NCBI GenBank assembly: GCA_049644325.1 | Contig: JBARRR010000103.1 | Span: forward strand, 1 to 62,625 | Length of the DNA: 62,625 nt | Source: DASZHA01 sp049644325 | Lineage (GTDB): Bacteria > Chloroflexota > Dormibacteria > DASZGP01 | Reading direction: 5' to 3' | Shown: positions 16,201 to 23,996 of the stretch, one piece after another | Layout of the letters: every line of letters starts with the position of its first letter | How positions within the stretch are numbered: position 1 is the stretch's first letter | Notes under the pieces: generated by a model | What the model was told of the DNA's origin: nothing | What the model saw: only the letters and a program-made list of their open reading frames with translations | Databases searched by the model: none | Position numbers and translations under genes: made by a program

Positions 16201-17402
16201 GCCTGGCCGTTCATCCCCAGCCCCTGGCTGTCGGGGACGATGCCGTTCACGGTCAGGACGTCGGGGTAGTTCTCGGGATAGAGGTGGTCCGCAGTGTTCA
16301 GGTCCTGCGTGATGCTCACCGGGACGACCCCATGGTCCACGGCATAGCGCGTGGCGGCCCGGGCGAATGGCGTGTTGTTGACCGCGGCGAACGCCAGCTC
16401 CATCACGGAAGCGCCCATGTCGGCGGCGTAGACCGCGGCCGCGCCATAGGCGTTCTCATCCATGATGAAAAAGCTGTGGGTGCGGATCGGTAGGAAGGTG
16501 CATTGGGGACACGAGCCCACCCCACCGACGCCGTTGTTGGCCTCGGCCACCGCGTCCTTCATCCTGCCGGTACCGTGGTTGTTGGCGGACGAGTACGAGC
16601 TGAGGTCGTGGGGATCGTTGTTGTCGTCCATGAAGTTCCAGCCGGCGATGTCATGGGCGTAACCGTTGCCGTCGTTATCGACCGCGGCACAGCCCGAGGG
16701 GTCGCCGTGCCAGGTGCCGCCACTCGTGCACCAGCTGGAAAACGTATGGATCAGGTCGGCTGCATTGATGAGGTTGCCGTCACTGTCGTTGGCGGGGTTG
16801 GCAGCATCCTCGGTCCAGTCGGGCTCCTTGAAGTCGACAACCCGGGGATCGCCAACATATGAGTCGACGTTGAAGTAGGACTGCCCATTGAGATAGCACG
16901 GCGGCGCCGGTCCTCTTACCGCGTACGTGGAGAGATCGACGTTGGCGCATGAGCTGCTGGTATCCGGGTGCTCCGGAGGGGGCAGCTCCGCCCAGTTGAG
17001 CCGGACCTGGCGACGAATGTCACGGTCCTCCCAACGTACACCGGTGTCGATGACGGCCACGGTCACGTCGGGCCGACCCAGGCTCAGCTGCCAGGCTTTG
17101 TCAATGCTGACGCCACTGACGGTCAGGTTGCCATTGCACGCTGGCCCGACAGGCGCGAAGCTGAACCAGCCGAACTGCTCGTCGTAGGGGCTGGCATTGC
17201 TGGGGCAATCAGCCGGGAACTTCTTGTTCTCGTGGGACGCATAGCCTGGATCGTTGGGCCGGTGGTCCCGCGGGTCTGTGCCCGGCGCACCCGGGTTGTA
17301 GGTGGCCGCGCTGGCCGTGGTCGGCACCGCGGACCAGAGAAAACCTAGGGCCAACACGACCGCCAGCCAGCGACGCCTCCCCGCCAGATACCGCGCTCTC
17401 AA
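13230..17402 (-). CDS. Giant secreted subtilisin-like protease with FG-GAP/VCBS-type repeats and LPNSG wall-sorting signal
   Basis: This 1390-residue exported protein starts at TTG 17402 with a signal peptide (RRRWLAVVLALGF... ending near ASA). The S8 peptidase domain shows the catalytic Asp in VAVIDTGVRWED, the His in NNHGTGRM and a candidate Ser in TGSVASA, where the usual GTSMAAP is loosened. Residues about 690-1230 hold at least five repeats of the type PAVGDLLGDGRQEIVAVD, as in FG-GAP/VCBS beta-propellers. A fibronectin-like stretch follows. The C-terminus is a sorting signal: LPNSG at 1356-1360, a hydrophobic helix, then RRRRR. This predicts sortase attachment or at least membrane anchoring on a monoderm surface. 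No sortase lies in the window. Activity is likely but the Ser motif is atypical. Confidence 0.85.
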   Translation of the reverse strand: MRARYLAGRRRWLAVVLALGFLWSAVPTTASAATYNPGAPGTDPRDHRPNDPGYASHENKKFPADCPSNASPYDEQFGWFSFAPVGPACNGNLTVSGVSIDKAWQLSLGRPDVTVAVIDTGVRWEDRDIRRQVRLNWAELPPPEHPDTSSSCANVDLSTYAVRGPAPPCYLNGQSYFNVDSYVGDPRVVDFKEPDWTEDAANPANDSDGNLINAADLIHTFSSWCTSGGTWHGDPSGCAAVDNDGNGYAHDIAGWNFMDDNNDPHDLSSYSSANNHGTGRMKDAVAEANNGVGGVGSCPQCTFLPIRTHSFFIMDENAYGAAAVYAADMGASVMELAFAAVNNTPFARAATRYAVDHGVVPVSITQDLNTADHLYPENYPDVLTVNGIVPDSQGLGMNGQAIEPQTYFRSSNLTAPGDHLDVGMEGATTGSVASAQTSGIVALLVAHSRELADAPYHFLDRPITPLEAEQLLKLTADGVTTAEVLPTPLSVFPDPPAPGGSPPRATSAQLDGSWSQYFGYGRINAGRALEWLGQPANFVTPSGTSGPALPVKIPPEVSLTSPDWWQQVDPTVTPSLPLTGYLGHLRCPGPATFKVEAAPGIEPTTTPINQFTTLLTRSMNGSTETGTLANIATSSLPVPQASGAPANREAFSVTLRLSVNDSCGRHGETRRVIHVHHDPTVHGGFPINFGSGIVAGVHLTDLLGDGNMESIVANDAGELHVLDAAGHDVPWFNSGHPFLSQRSSATLHTSAPGLAHGGLPLPHTSFTATPAVGDLLGDGRQEIVAVDLDGHVYALDATGAMLPGFPVMPDPSLVPVSNENKHNHQQRGVSASPALGRLDDAHPGQLDIVVGALDQRVYVWRPDGVFLPSFNSGHPKLLADTSQNPTSFAQITSTPAVGNLLGDGHQQIVVPTTEFYAAKTADFNTLLNTMTGNTTSIPANLIANAVQGLGVGNSNRTYALDRGGHILSGWPVATVGLAPDALAPVGPVPALLGDFGSGPRAVLSLFTGPVNIVKANGVIDEGLAPNHGAASGVSPASGTVSLNALGHGALGDLGSGLGLGIFEGGITANALVDDVLVGQNFPFDHDLSAWNPLTGQMYPAFPQPMEDYQAFVEPAVAPVGGTLGSASVISGSGLYLVHAYDIAGQDAPNFPKFTGGWANQAPALADLDRNGKLNLVVGTHEGYLFSWNVPGDACANNQWWSNHHDEWNSGAYGNITRPPGAINDLRLRNVVHGANGGFTAEWTASGAEFRCGNAVSASVRVSANPITPQNFDQATEVAQPSPGVPGQDPVINVSGQNLGTCVYVALQVRNSAGLRSPLAEVKDGAANCASIPSGSGITPQQPTTASTTTPVVAEGLPNSGATAGGGVWIGLGLALAYIVTRRRRRLVRRA

Positions 17403-17449
17403 AACACCCCCCGCCTGCGAGTCCAGATGGACGCCGATTAGCGTACCAG

Positions 17450-18004
17450 CTACCCGGACTGGAGCCTCTGCAACGCGCCTTCGTAGGCCTCCCGGTCGGA
17501 CTCCGAAAACGTGCAGATGCTGACGTCGATCTGCTTCCCGGAGTGGCTCGCGGCAAGAGCATCCGCGACCTCGCCAACAGCGATAGCCGCGGCCTGCTGC
17601 ACGGGAAATCCGTAGGCGCCCGTCGATAGGGAGGGAAAGGCCAGGCTGCCGCAGTCGTGGTCGACCGCCTCGGCCAGCGCAGATCGCCAGGCGGACGCCA
17701 GCAACGCCTCAGCATCGCTGTCGACGCCCCACCTGGGCCCGACGGCGTGGATCACGTATCGCGCCGGTAATTCCCCAGCCGTGGTAGTGACGGCTCTGCC
17801 GGTGACGCAGCCGCGGGGGAAGCGCTCGCGGGTCTCGCGCATGATCGACGGGCCGCCGCGCCGGTGGACGGCGCCATCCACACCTCCACCACCGGCGAGG
17901 TGCGCATTGGCGGCGTTGACGATGGCGTCCACGTCCATCTCCGTGATGTCGCCCTGGACCACTCGCACCGTGCCGCCGGGCAACCGCAGCTCCACCACGG
18001 CCAT
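17450..18004 (-). CDS. Macrodomain protein (ADP-ribose/O-acetyl-ADP-ribose hydrolase type)
   Basis: This 184-residue single-domain protein contains the macrodomain hallmarks: QGDITEMDVDAIVNAANAHL, the GGGGVDGAVHRRGG loop that binds the distal ribose, and LPARYVIHAVGPRWG. This places it with YmdB-like enzymes that hydrolyse O-acetyl-ADP-ribose or remove ADP-ribose from proteins. No ART toxin or sirtuin is adjacent, so a toxin-antitoxin role of the DarTG kind is not supported. It is divergent from the metallophosphatase, with starts 8 bp apart. Confidence 0.92.
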   Translation of the reverse strand: MAVVELRLPGGTVRVVQGDITEMDVDAIVNAANAHLAGGGGVDGAVHRRGGPSIMRETRERFPRGCVTGRAVTTTAGELPARYVIHAVGPRWGVDSDAEALLASAWRSALAEAVDHDCGSLAFPSLSTGAYGFPVQQAAAIAVGEVADALAASHSGKQIDVSICTFSESDREAYEGALQRLQSG

Positions 18005-18012
18005 ATTCTGGC

Positions 18013-18498
18013 GTGCCGGTCGGGCAAGATATCGCGGTGACGATTCGGCTGGCGGTCATCGGCGACACCCAGGGGCGGTTTGAGGTGCCGGCCCTGATCG
18101 ACCGCTGCCAGCAGGTCTTCGAGGGCGTCGACGAGGTCTGGCACGCGGGCGATTGGCAGTACCCCGAGGTGCTCGACGGCCTCCAGCAGATCGCGCCGCT
18201 GACGGTCGTCAACGGCAATGCCCCCGACGACCCACGCTACCCTATGCAGGTCGTGCGCGAGATCGAGGGACTGAGGCTGGGCATGGTGCATAGGCCGCCG
18301 AGCCCCGGCGACCAGTGGGCCTCCGCCCTCGACATCTGCATCCACGGCCATACCCATCGATGGCGCGACGAGGTGGTCGGTGGGACCCGCTTCATCAACG
18401 TCTCCACCGCTACCGGTGCCTGGTTCAGCAAGGACCGCAGCGCCGCCATCCTGACCCTCACCGCCGGCGACGCCGAGCTCCAGCGCATCGAGCTCTAG
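18013..18498 (+). CDS. YfcE/MJ0936-type metallophosphatase with variant first motif
   Basis: This 161-residue protein has the calcineurin-like order of motifs: GDTQGR, HAGDW, NGNAPDD and GHTHRW. In the first motif the usual metal-ligand His of DxHG is Gln, and the penultimate motif is MVHRPP rather than a clean HG. Relatives hydrolyse phosphodiesters such as cyclic nucleotides or bis-pNPP. Loss of the first His could change metal affinity. Two GTG starts are possible, 18013 and 18037; the later one gives the more usual short beta-strand before the Asp. It probably forms a unit with the GH15 gene 3 bp downstream. Confidence 0.78.
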   Translation: MPVGQDIAVTIRLAVIGDTQGRFEVPALIDRCQQVFEGVDEVWHAGDWQYPEVLDGLQQIAPLTVVNGNAPDDPRYPMQVVREIEGLRLGMVHRPPSPGDQWASALDICIHGHTHRWRDEVVGGTRFINVSTATGAWFSKDRSAAILTLTAGDAELQRIEL

Positions 18499-18501
18499 CC
18501 G

Positions 18502-20472
18502 GTGGCGCGCGTGGCCAGGAAGCCCAACAAGCGGACCACCCTGGCGGCGTCGCGGGCGACCCACCCCTACGTCCCCCGCGGGGGCAAGACCGCGGCCCAC
18601 GACCTCCGCGTCGACGGCTACCTCCACATCGGCGACTACGGCACCATCGGCGACTGCCGCTCGCTGGCGCTGGTTGGTGTCGACGGCAGCATTGACTGGT
18701 GCTGCCTCCCGCGATTCGACAGCCCCAGCGTCTTCGGCCGCATCCTCGACGCCAGGAAGGGCGGGTTCTGGCAGGTAGCGCCGGTGGGCGAGTACGCCAC
18801 TCGCCAGGAGTACATCGACAAGAGCAACATCCTGCGCACCATCTTCCAGACACCCGAGGGCCTGGCCCTGTTGGTCGACTACATGCCAGCCGACGAGCAC
18901 GACATCATGCGCCACGCGCGACCCCATCGTCACCCCCGGATCGTGCGCATGATCACCGGGCTCAGCGGGCGCGTCCGGATGCGGCAGAAGATCGACCTCC
19001 GCCCCGACTATGCGCGCAAGCCCAACCCGCTCAAAGTCGAGGGCGACCTCTACCACGGCGACAGCGAGAACCTTCACTTCTGCTTCAGCGGCACCGTTCC
19101 AGTCACCGGGCCCGCGCAGGACTTCACCCTCCACCCCGGCCAGACGATCGCCTTCGCAATGTCGTGCAACCACGCCGGCCAATGCGGCCGGCCGATGAAC
19201 GACATCGAATCGTCCCGTGCCCTGTTCAAGGAAACGCAGCAGTTCTGGTGGCACTGGATCGACCAGTGCACCTACACCGGGCCCTACCAGACCATCGTCT
19301 GGAGGTCGGCGCTGGCGCTCAAGCTGCTGACCTACGCCCCCACGGGTGCCATCGTCGCCGCCCCCACGACCAGCCTGCCGGAGTGGATCGGCGCCGAGCG
19401 CAATTGGGACTACCGCTTCACCTGGATCCGGGACGCCTCGTTCACCCTCTATGGCCTGTTCCAGCTCGGCTTCAAAAAGGAGGCGATCGACTTCATGGAG
19501 TGGGTCACCAAACTCACCATCAAGCGGGGGCTGAACATCATGTACACGCTCGACGGCAAACCGCCGGGCGAGGAGCTCGAGCTGCCCCACCTTGAGGGGT
19601 ACCGCAAGTCCAGGCCGGTGAGGACAGGCAACGGCGCCGCCACCCAGCTCCAGCTCGACATCTACGGCGAGCTGATGGACACCGTCTTCATCTACGTCAT
19701 CAACGGCGGCCAGGTCTCGGAGCGGCTGTGGCGCGAGCTCCAGCAGGTGGTTGAGTTCGCCATCGAGCGCTGGACCGAGCCCGACGCCGGGCTCTGGGAG
19801 GTGCGCGGGCAGAACGTCCACTTCACCTACAGCAAGGCGATGTGCTGGGCGGCGGTCGATCGCGGTATCCGGCTCGCGGAGATGACGAAGCTGCCGGCCG
19901 ACCTTCTCCGCTGGCGGAAGGCGCGCGCCCAAATCCACAGGGCGGTCATGGCCCAGGGGTTTTCAAAACGGCTGCAAGCGTTCACGCAGGCTTTTGGCTC
20001 CGACGACCTCGACGCCTCGGTGCTGCGCCTGGTGCAGCTTGGCTTCCTGCGCAACGGCGACCCGCGCTTGCGCAACACGATCGACGTGGTCGATGCCGGG
20101 CTGAGCATTGGCCCGCTGATGTTCCGCTACAGAGCCGAGGACACCGACGACGGCTTCAACAGTCCCGAGGGGTCGTTCATCATCTGCGCCTTCTGGATCG
20201 CTGATGCGCTGGCCATCGTCGGCGACCTCGAGGAGGCGGAGCGCCGCTTCACCCGGCTGCTCGCCTTCGCGTCGGCCACCGGGCTGTTCTCCGAAGAGGT
20301 CGACCCCGGCAGCGGCGCCCTGCTGGGGAACTACCCCCAGGCCTTCAGTCACCTGGCCCTGATCTCGGCCGCCGTCAACATCGAGCGCCGACGGTCCGGG
20401 ACCCTGGTGCGCAATACCGGCGGGAAGAGCGCCCGGCGTCGGCGCCGTCAGCGCGGAGCCGCCAAGGACTGA
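18502..20472 (+). CDS. Glycoside hydrolase family 15 (glucoamylase/trehalase-like)
   Basis: This 656-residue cytoplasmic protein follows the GH15 pattern. The N-terminal beta domain has IGDCRSLALVGVDGSIDW and CLPRFDSPSVFG, and the catalytic (alpha/alpha)6 barrel has RNWDYRFTWIRDA. The general-acid Glu lies in GLWEVRG and the general-base Glu in FSEEVDPGSG followed by LLGNYPQAFSH. Such enzymes release glucose from maltodextrins or cleave trehalose. Without a signal peptide, trehalose or glycogen turnover is the likelier role. A basic tail of about 25 residues (Arg-rich) follows the barrel. The start is GTG 18502. It ends 14 bp before the convergent redoxin gene. Confidence 0.9.
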   Translation: MARVARKPNKRTTLAASRATHPYVPRGGKTAAHDLRVDGYLHIGDYGTIGDCRSLALVGVDGSIDWCCLPRFDSPSVFGRILDARKGGFWQVAPVGEYATRQEYIDKSNILRTIFQTPEGLALLVDYMPADEHDIMRHARPHRHPRIVRMITGLSGRVRMRQKIDLRPDYARKPNPLKVEGDLYHGDSENLHFCFSGTVPVTGPAQDFTLHPGQTIAFAMSCNHAGQCGRPMNDIESSRALFKETQQFWWHWIDQCTYTGPYQTIVWRSALALKLLTYAPTGAIVAAPTTSLPEWIGAERNWDYRFTWIRDASFTLYGLFQLGFKKEAIDFMEWVTKLTIKRGLNIMYTLDGKPPGEELELPHLEGYRKSRPVRTGNGAATQLQLDIYGELMDTVFIYVINGGQVSERLWRELQQVVEFAIERWTEPDAGLWEVRGQNVHFTYSKAMCWAAVDRGIRLAEMTKLPADLLRWRKARAQIHRAVMAQGFSKRLQAFTQAFGSDDLDASVLRLVQLGFLRNGDPRLRNTIDVVDAGLSIGPLMFRYRAEDTDDGFNSPEGSFIICAFWIADALAIVGDLEEAERRFTRLLAFASATGLFSEEVDPGSGALLGNYPQAFSHLALISAAVNIERRRSGTLVRNTGGKSARRRRRQRGAAKD

Positions 20473-20486
20473 CCCTGGGGCCGGAG

Positions 20487-21545
20487 CTACATCTCCAGCG
20501 GCGGGTAGTAGTTCTCAACGCCGGCCTTGCGGACGTCGCCCAGCCAATCGCCGTCGTACGCCTCGGTCGGACCCTGGTCGCGTCGCACCAGGCTCCAGGC
20601 CTGCCGCTTGTAGGTCCAGTTCTCGGGCTGGGCGCGGTGCGCCTCGCGGAAATGGGAAATGGCGTCTTCGGCAAAACCAGCACGCTGCAGGTGCTGGCCC
20701 ATTTCGAAGTGCGCTGCCGCCAGCGCCACCCCCGGCGGCCGCGGCCGTGAACGATCGATGACCTCGTCGGGCGTGAGCGCGAACCGGCTGCCGCTACCGC
20801 AGTCGACCCAGTCGCGTAGCGCGGCGACGTACCGATGTGGCTCGCTGTGAATCTTGCGTGACTCGACGACGACATCGCGCAGGTAGGGATCGATGCCCTC
20901 GGGCACGGGTGGCAGCTGGTCCACCGGGATGGCCGCGATCGACAGCTCCGGGAAAGCCGGCTCGGGCGGGCGCACGATCACGCCCTCCTCGTCAATCCAA
21001 ACACCGCTGGGGACGTTGACCACGCCCAGCAGCGTATCGAGTCGATGGGCCTGGTCGATGAGCGAGGGGTGCGTCTGGTTGGCGGCCTCGATGTACTTCT
21101 GAGTCTTCTCGAGCCCGAGGACGTCTAGGGCCACGGTGACGACCTCAAGCCCCTTGGGGTGGAGCTCCTCCCGCAAAGCCTGCCACCCGGGCAGGTCCCG
21201 CCGGCAGCCTCACCAGGATGCCCAGGCGAGGAGAAAGATCTTCTGACCCCTAAGGGTGCGGAAGTCGAAGTCGTCCCCCTGCCACGTGGGAAGCACAAGG
21301 TCGGGGAAGTCCGCGCTGGGCAGCACCCGGCCGGCGGTCTCGGGGCCCACAGCCCAGATCCCGTGCTTCTGCTGATAGACCAGCGGCATCCCCAGCCGCT
21401 CCGCCACCCAGGCCACGTCGACCTCGTCGCCCATGTCCCCGAGCGGAACGCAGACGTCGCCGCGGCAGGCCCCCTCGGGCTTGATCTCCCAGCCGGTCTC
21501 ACGTTGGAATGTCGCCCGGTCGGTGCGCAGCGCGCTGAGGATCAC
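20487..21545 (-). CDS. TlpA-like redoxin with in-frame UGA at the redox cysteine; probable selenoprotein
   Basis: Two consecutive same-frame segments, 21545-21213 and 21209-20487, make one protein of about 352 residues when the TGA at 21212-21210 is read through. The junction reads FLLAWASW-UGA-GCRRDLPGWQ. The flanking sequence is the thioredoxin-fold redox loop, where Cys is expected after WASW. Downstream, VVTVALD, NVPSGVWID and a TPR-like ending (AAAHFEMGQHLQRAG and the final ENYYPPLEM) show that the rest of the family remains intact and in frame. Hence the UGA most simply encodes selenocysteine (residue 112). A GC-rich inverted repeat just 3' of it (21180-21207) may be the SECIS. GTG 21545 starts 7 bp after the AlkA-type stop. 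The alternative is a recent nonsense mutation or read error. TGA serves as a normal stop elsewhere in this window. Confidence 0.75.
21180..21207 (-). promoter_or_regulatory. Candidate bacterial SECIS hairpin
   Basis: Starting 3 nt after the UGA, CUGCC pairs with GGCAG about 20 nt later, and an inner CGGG/CCCG can form beneath a 5-nt loop. An alternative CCGG/CCGG fold puts GG at the beginning of the loop. The loop lies slightly closer to the UGA than the usual 16-37 nt. Judged by eye only. Confidence 0.35.
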
Positions 21546-21552
21546 GCCGTGG

Positions 21553-22317
21553 TCAGCGGTTTCGGGCGGACCGCGCGGCAGGCTTACGGCGAGCCTTCGT
21601 GCTCGGCTCGACGGCGCCCGCCCTTGCGGCGCGAGGCCTGCGCTCGGCCGGCGAATCGCCGCCGGGCAGCAGCATGTCGCCACGCATCAGGTGCACCGCC
21701 TGCCAGCAATACCAGGCAGCGATGCTGCGATAGGGCCGATAGATATCGCCCAGCGCCTGCAGCTCCTTCGGCTTGGGCATCTCCTGCAGGCTGTGGATCA
21801 GCCGATAGCCATTGCGAACGCCGAGGTCGTCGACGGGCCAGACGTCGAGACGCCGCAGCTCGAAGAGCAGGAACATTTGGGCGGTCCAGCGCCCGATGCC
21901 ACGAACACTGCTGAGACGCGCCACCAGCTCGTCGTCGGGCAGCATGTGGAGGTCGTGCAGCGGCACCGTGCCGTCAGTCGCTTTCTGGGCCAGGTCGCGA
22001 ACGGCGGCCAGCTTGGCGCCGCTGAGGCCCGCCGCCCGCAGCTTCTCAGGATCGGCCGCCAAGACTGCCTCCGGGGTGACCTTCCCGCCGAGCGCCTCAA
22101 CGAGCCGGCCGTGGATGGCGGCCGCCGCCCGGCCCGCCAGCTGTTGGTACATGATCGACCGCACCAGAGACCCGAAGTAGTCGCCAACCCCACCACGCAT
22201 CCGCACTGGACCGGCTTTGGCGATGAACGCCCGCAGTGCCGGGTCGCGCTTTGCCACCTCCTTGGCCGCGGCAACCTGCTCCGCAGTCGGCTCGGTCGGA
22301 TCGGGCACGGTTGCCAT
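21553..22317 (-). CDS. AlkA-type DNA-3-methyladenine glycosylase (HhH-GPD)
   Basis: This 254-residue base-excision repair enzyme has the helix-hairpin-helix motif LSSVRGIGRWTAQMFLLF followed by the catalytic Asp in WPVDDLGVRNG. The N-terminal SIMYQQLAGRAA segment is also typical of the AlkA/MAG branch. It excises alkylated purines. A short basic C-terminal tail follows. It stands upstream of the redoxin on the same strand, with 7 bp between stop and start, so they are probably co-transcribed. Confidence 0.92.
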   Translation of the reverse strand: MATVPDPTEPTAEQVAAAKEVAKRDPALRAFIAKAGPVRMRGGVGDYFGSLVRSIMYQQLAGRAAAAIHGRLVEALGGKVTPEAVLAADPEKLRAAGLSGAKLAAVRDLAQKATDGTVPLHDLHMLPDDELVARLSSVRGIGRWTAQMFLLFELRRLDVWPVDDLGVRNGYRLIHSLQEMPKPKELQALGDIYRPYRSIAAWYCWQAVHLMRGDMLLPGGDSPAERRPRAARAGAVEPSTKARRKPAARSARNR

Positions 22318-22350
22318 CGCTAGACAGTACCTGCGGCCCGGCTTCGATTC

Positions 22351-23679
22351 CTACGCTTGGCTCACCTCGTACAGCCGCCACTGGCCGGGCACGCCTTTGA
22401 GTTCGTGCTCGCCCATGTCGACAAAATCGAGCGTGGAGCCGGCTACCAGGTCTTTGACCGTGCTGGAGACAAGCACCTGGCCGGGCCCCGCTGCCCCGGC
22501 GACACGGGCCGCTATGTGCACGGCGAGCCCACCGATGTCATCGCCTCTCAGCTCGCACTCCCCGGAATGGACGCCGGCACGGACCTCGAGGCCTATTGCT
22601 CGGGTCGCTTCCTGGATGGCCTGGGCACACTGGACGGCGCGGGCGGGCCCGTCGAACGTGGCCAGGACGCCGTCGCCGGTGTGCTTCAGGTGACGGCCCC
22701 GGAATCTTTCGATCTGGCGATTGGTCACGGTGTCGTGCTGGTCAAGCAGTGTTCGCCACGCGTCATCCCCAACCCGAGCGACGTGACCGGTCGAGCCGAC
22801 TATGTCGGTGAACATGACCGTTGAAAGCACTCGATCGGCCGGGCCCACGTGCCGCATGCCGGTGAGGAACTCCTCCACCTCCTCAACCACCGCGTCGGTG
22901 TCGCCGAACCATGGCCAGTGGTCGCCGCCGTCCAGTTCAACGTACTTGGCGCCCGGGATGTGCTCGGCGAGATAGCGTCCGTGGCCGACCTCCACCAGCG
23001 CGTCGTCTTTCCGGTGTATGACGAGGGTGGGAACTCGGATGGACGGGAGGACGGCGCGTATATCGATGGCCGAATTCGAGCGCATGTATATGTCCAGCTG
23101 AGCCGGACTGGCCGCCATCCGGTTGATCCGGGCAAACCACTGGCGAAACTCCTCGTCGCCGCTGCGGCTGGGCACCACCATGTCGTAGAACTCGCCGGTC
23201 GTCCCGGCCGCCTGCACGCCTGTGAAGAACATCTGGATCCCCTCTTCAGAGAATCCGTAGGGATAGTCAGGCGCGAGCTTGAGGCGCGCGAAGGAGGCGT
23301 AGGCGATCAGCCCGCTAACCCTGTCTGGATGAGTCGCGGCGAACAGCGCGGCGAGCGCTCCACCCTCGGAGTAGCCGAGTAGGGCCGCCCGGGTCGACCC
23401 GACGGCGTCCATCACGGCTCGGATGTCGTCCATGCGCTCGTCGACATGGGGCACGTGGGCCACCGGGTCCGAGAGGCCGGTCCCGCGTTTGTCGAAGATG
23501 ACGAGCCGGCTGAATTCCCCCAGTCGGCGTAGAAACGCCGCTGCCTGCGGCTCCTCCCATACCACCTCGACGTGCGACACCCACCCAGGCACGATTACGA
23601 GGTCGATCGGCCCCTCACCCACCACCTTGTAGGCAATGGAGACGTCCCCACTCTTCGCGTACCGTGTCTCCGGCTGCAT
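22351..23679 (-). CDS. Alpha/beta hydrolase fused to class III adenylate/guanylate cyclase domain
   Basis: This 442-residue cytoplasmic protein has two parts. Residues 1-270 form an alpha/beta hydrolase with the nucleophile elbow GYSEGG, an acid near RKDD and the catalytic His in GGDHWPW. Residues about 280-440 form a class III nucleotide cyclase: the first metal Asp is in FTDIVGST, the second in HTGDGVLATF, followed by GVHSGE. The Asn expected in the VNxAAR motif is His (VHIAAR), as in many actinobacterial relatives. The architecture is known from actinobacteria and related soil bacteria. Ligand sensing by the hydrolase domain is a reasonable but untested idea. The ATG at 23679 has AAAGGG upstream. 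Confidence 0.9.
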   Translation of the reverse strand: MQPETRYAKSGDVSIAYKVVGEGPIDLVIVPGWVSHVEVVWEEPQAAAFLRRLGEFSRLVIFDKRGTGLSDPVAHVPHVDERMDDIRAVMDAVGSTRAALLGYSEGGALAALFAATHPDRVSGLIAYASFARLKLAPDYPYGFSEEGIQMFFTGVQAAGTTGEFYDMVVPSRSGDEEFRQWFARINRMAASPAQLDIYMRSNSAIDIRAVLPSIRVPTLVIHRKDDALVEVGHGRYLAEHIPGAKYVELDGGDHWPWFGDTDAVVEEVEEFLTGMRHVGPADRVLSTVMFTDIVGSTGHVARVGDDAWRTLLDQHDTVTNRQIERFRGRHLKHTGDGVLATFDGPARAVQCAQAIQEATRAIGLEVRAGVHSGECELRGDDIGGLAVHIAARVAGAAGPGQVLVSSTVKDLVAGSTLDFVDMGEHELKGVPGQWRLYEVSQA

Positions 23680-23708
23680 CCCTTTAACTGCAGCCTAACC
23701 CACCGCGC

Positions 23709-23714
23709 TAGGCT
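23709..23714 (+). promoter_or_regulatory. -10 box TAGGCT, leaderless promoter of cupin gene
   Basis: TAGGCT is followed by six bases (GAATCT) and then GTG at 23721. There is no ribosome-binding site between them. Confidence 0.5.
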
Positions 23715-23720
23715 GAATCT

Positions 23721-23996
23721 GTGTCATCGATCACACAGTTGGATCGCTCCGAGGCTCCTGAGGCTGCGCTGCGCTCAAACGGCCTGTCCCCTTATCCGTG
23801 GTCCGCCGGTCCCGGTGCGGTCTTCTCGCCCCACAGCCACTCACAGACCAAACACCTCTACGTGCTGCGCGGCGGCATCGACTTCGACGGCATCGAGCTT
23901 GGCGCCGGCGACGGCATCCTGATCCCCGCGGGAACCGAGCACTCAGCGGTGGCTGGGCCCTCGGGTGTGACCTGCGTGGAGGCCTTCGAGGACTAG
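23721..23996 (+). CDS. Small cupin-domain protein
   Basis: This 91-residue single cupin barrel has the first motif as HSHSQTKHLYVLRGG and the second as LGAGDGILIPAGTEHSA, giving three or four possible metal-binding His residues. Small cupins of this sort bind metal and may act as isomerases, dioxygenases or sensors. The substrate is not predictable. The GTG start at 23721 lies 6 nt after a TAGGCT box. The TAG stop shares the palindrome CTAG with the TAG stop of the convergent aldo/keto reductase. Confidence 0.8.
   Translation: MSSITQLDRSEAPEAALRSNGLSPYPWSAGPGAVFSPHSHSQTKHLYVLRGGIDFDGIELGAGDGILIPAGTEHSAVAGPSGVTCVEAFED

Noticed and set aside
17450..18004. Macrodomain as DarG-type antitoxin
   Set aside because: There is no DarT-like ADP-ribosyltransferase next to it and no C-terminal antitoxin domain; the protein is a single macrodomain.
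17752..19938. A 728-codon minus-strand frame opposite the phosphatase and GH15 genes
   Set aside because: Composition is Val/Asp/Gly-rich shadow of GC-rich codons; both opposite-strand genes have clear domain motifs.
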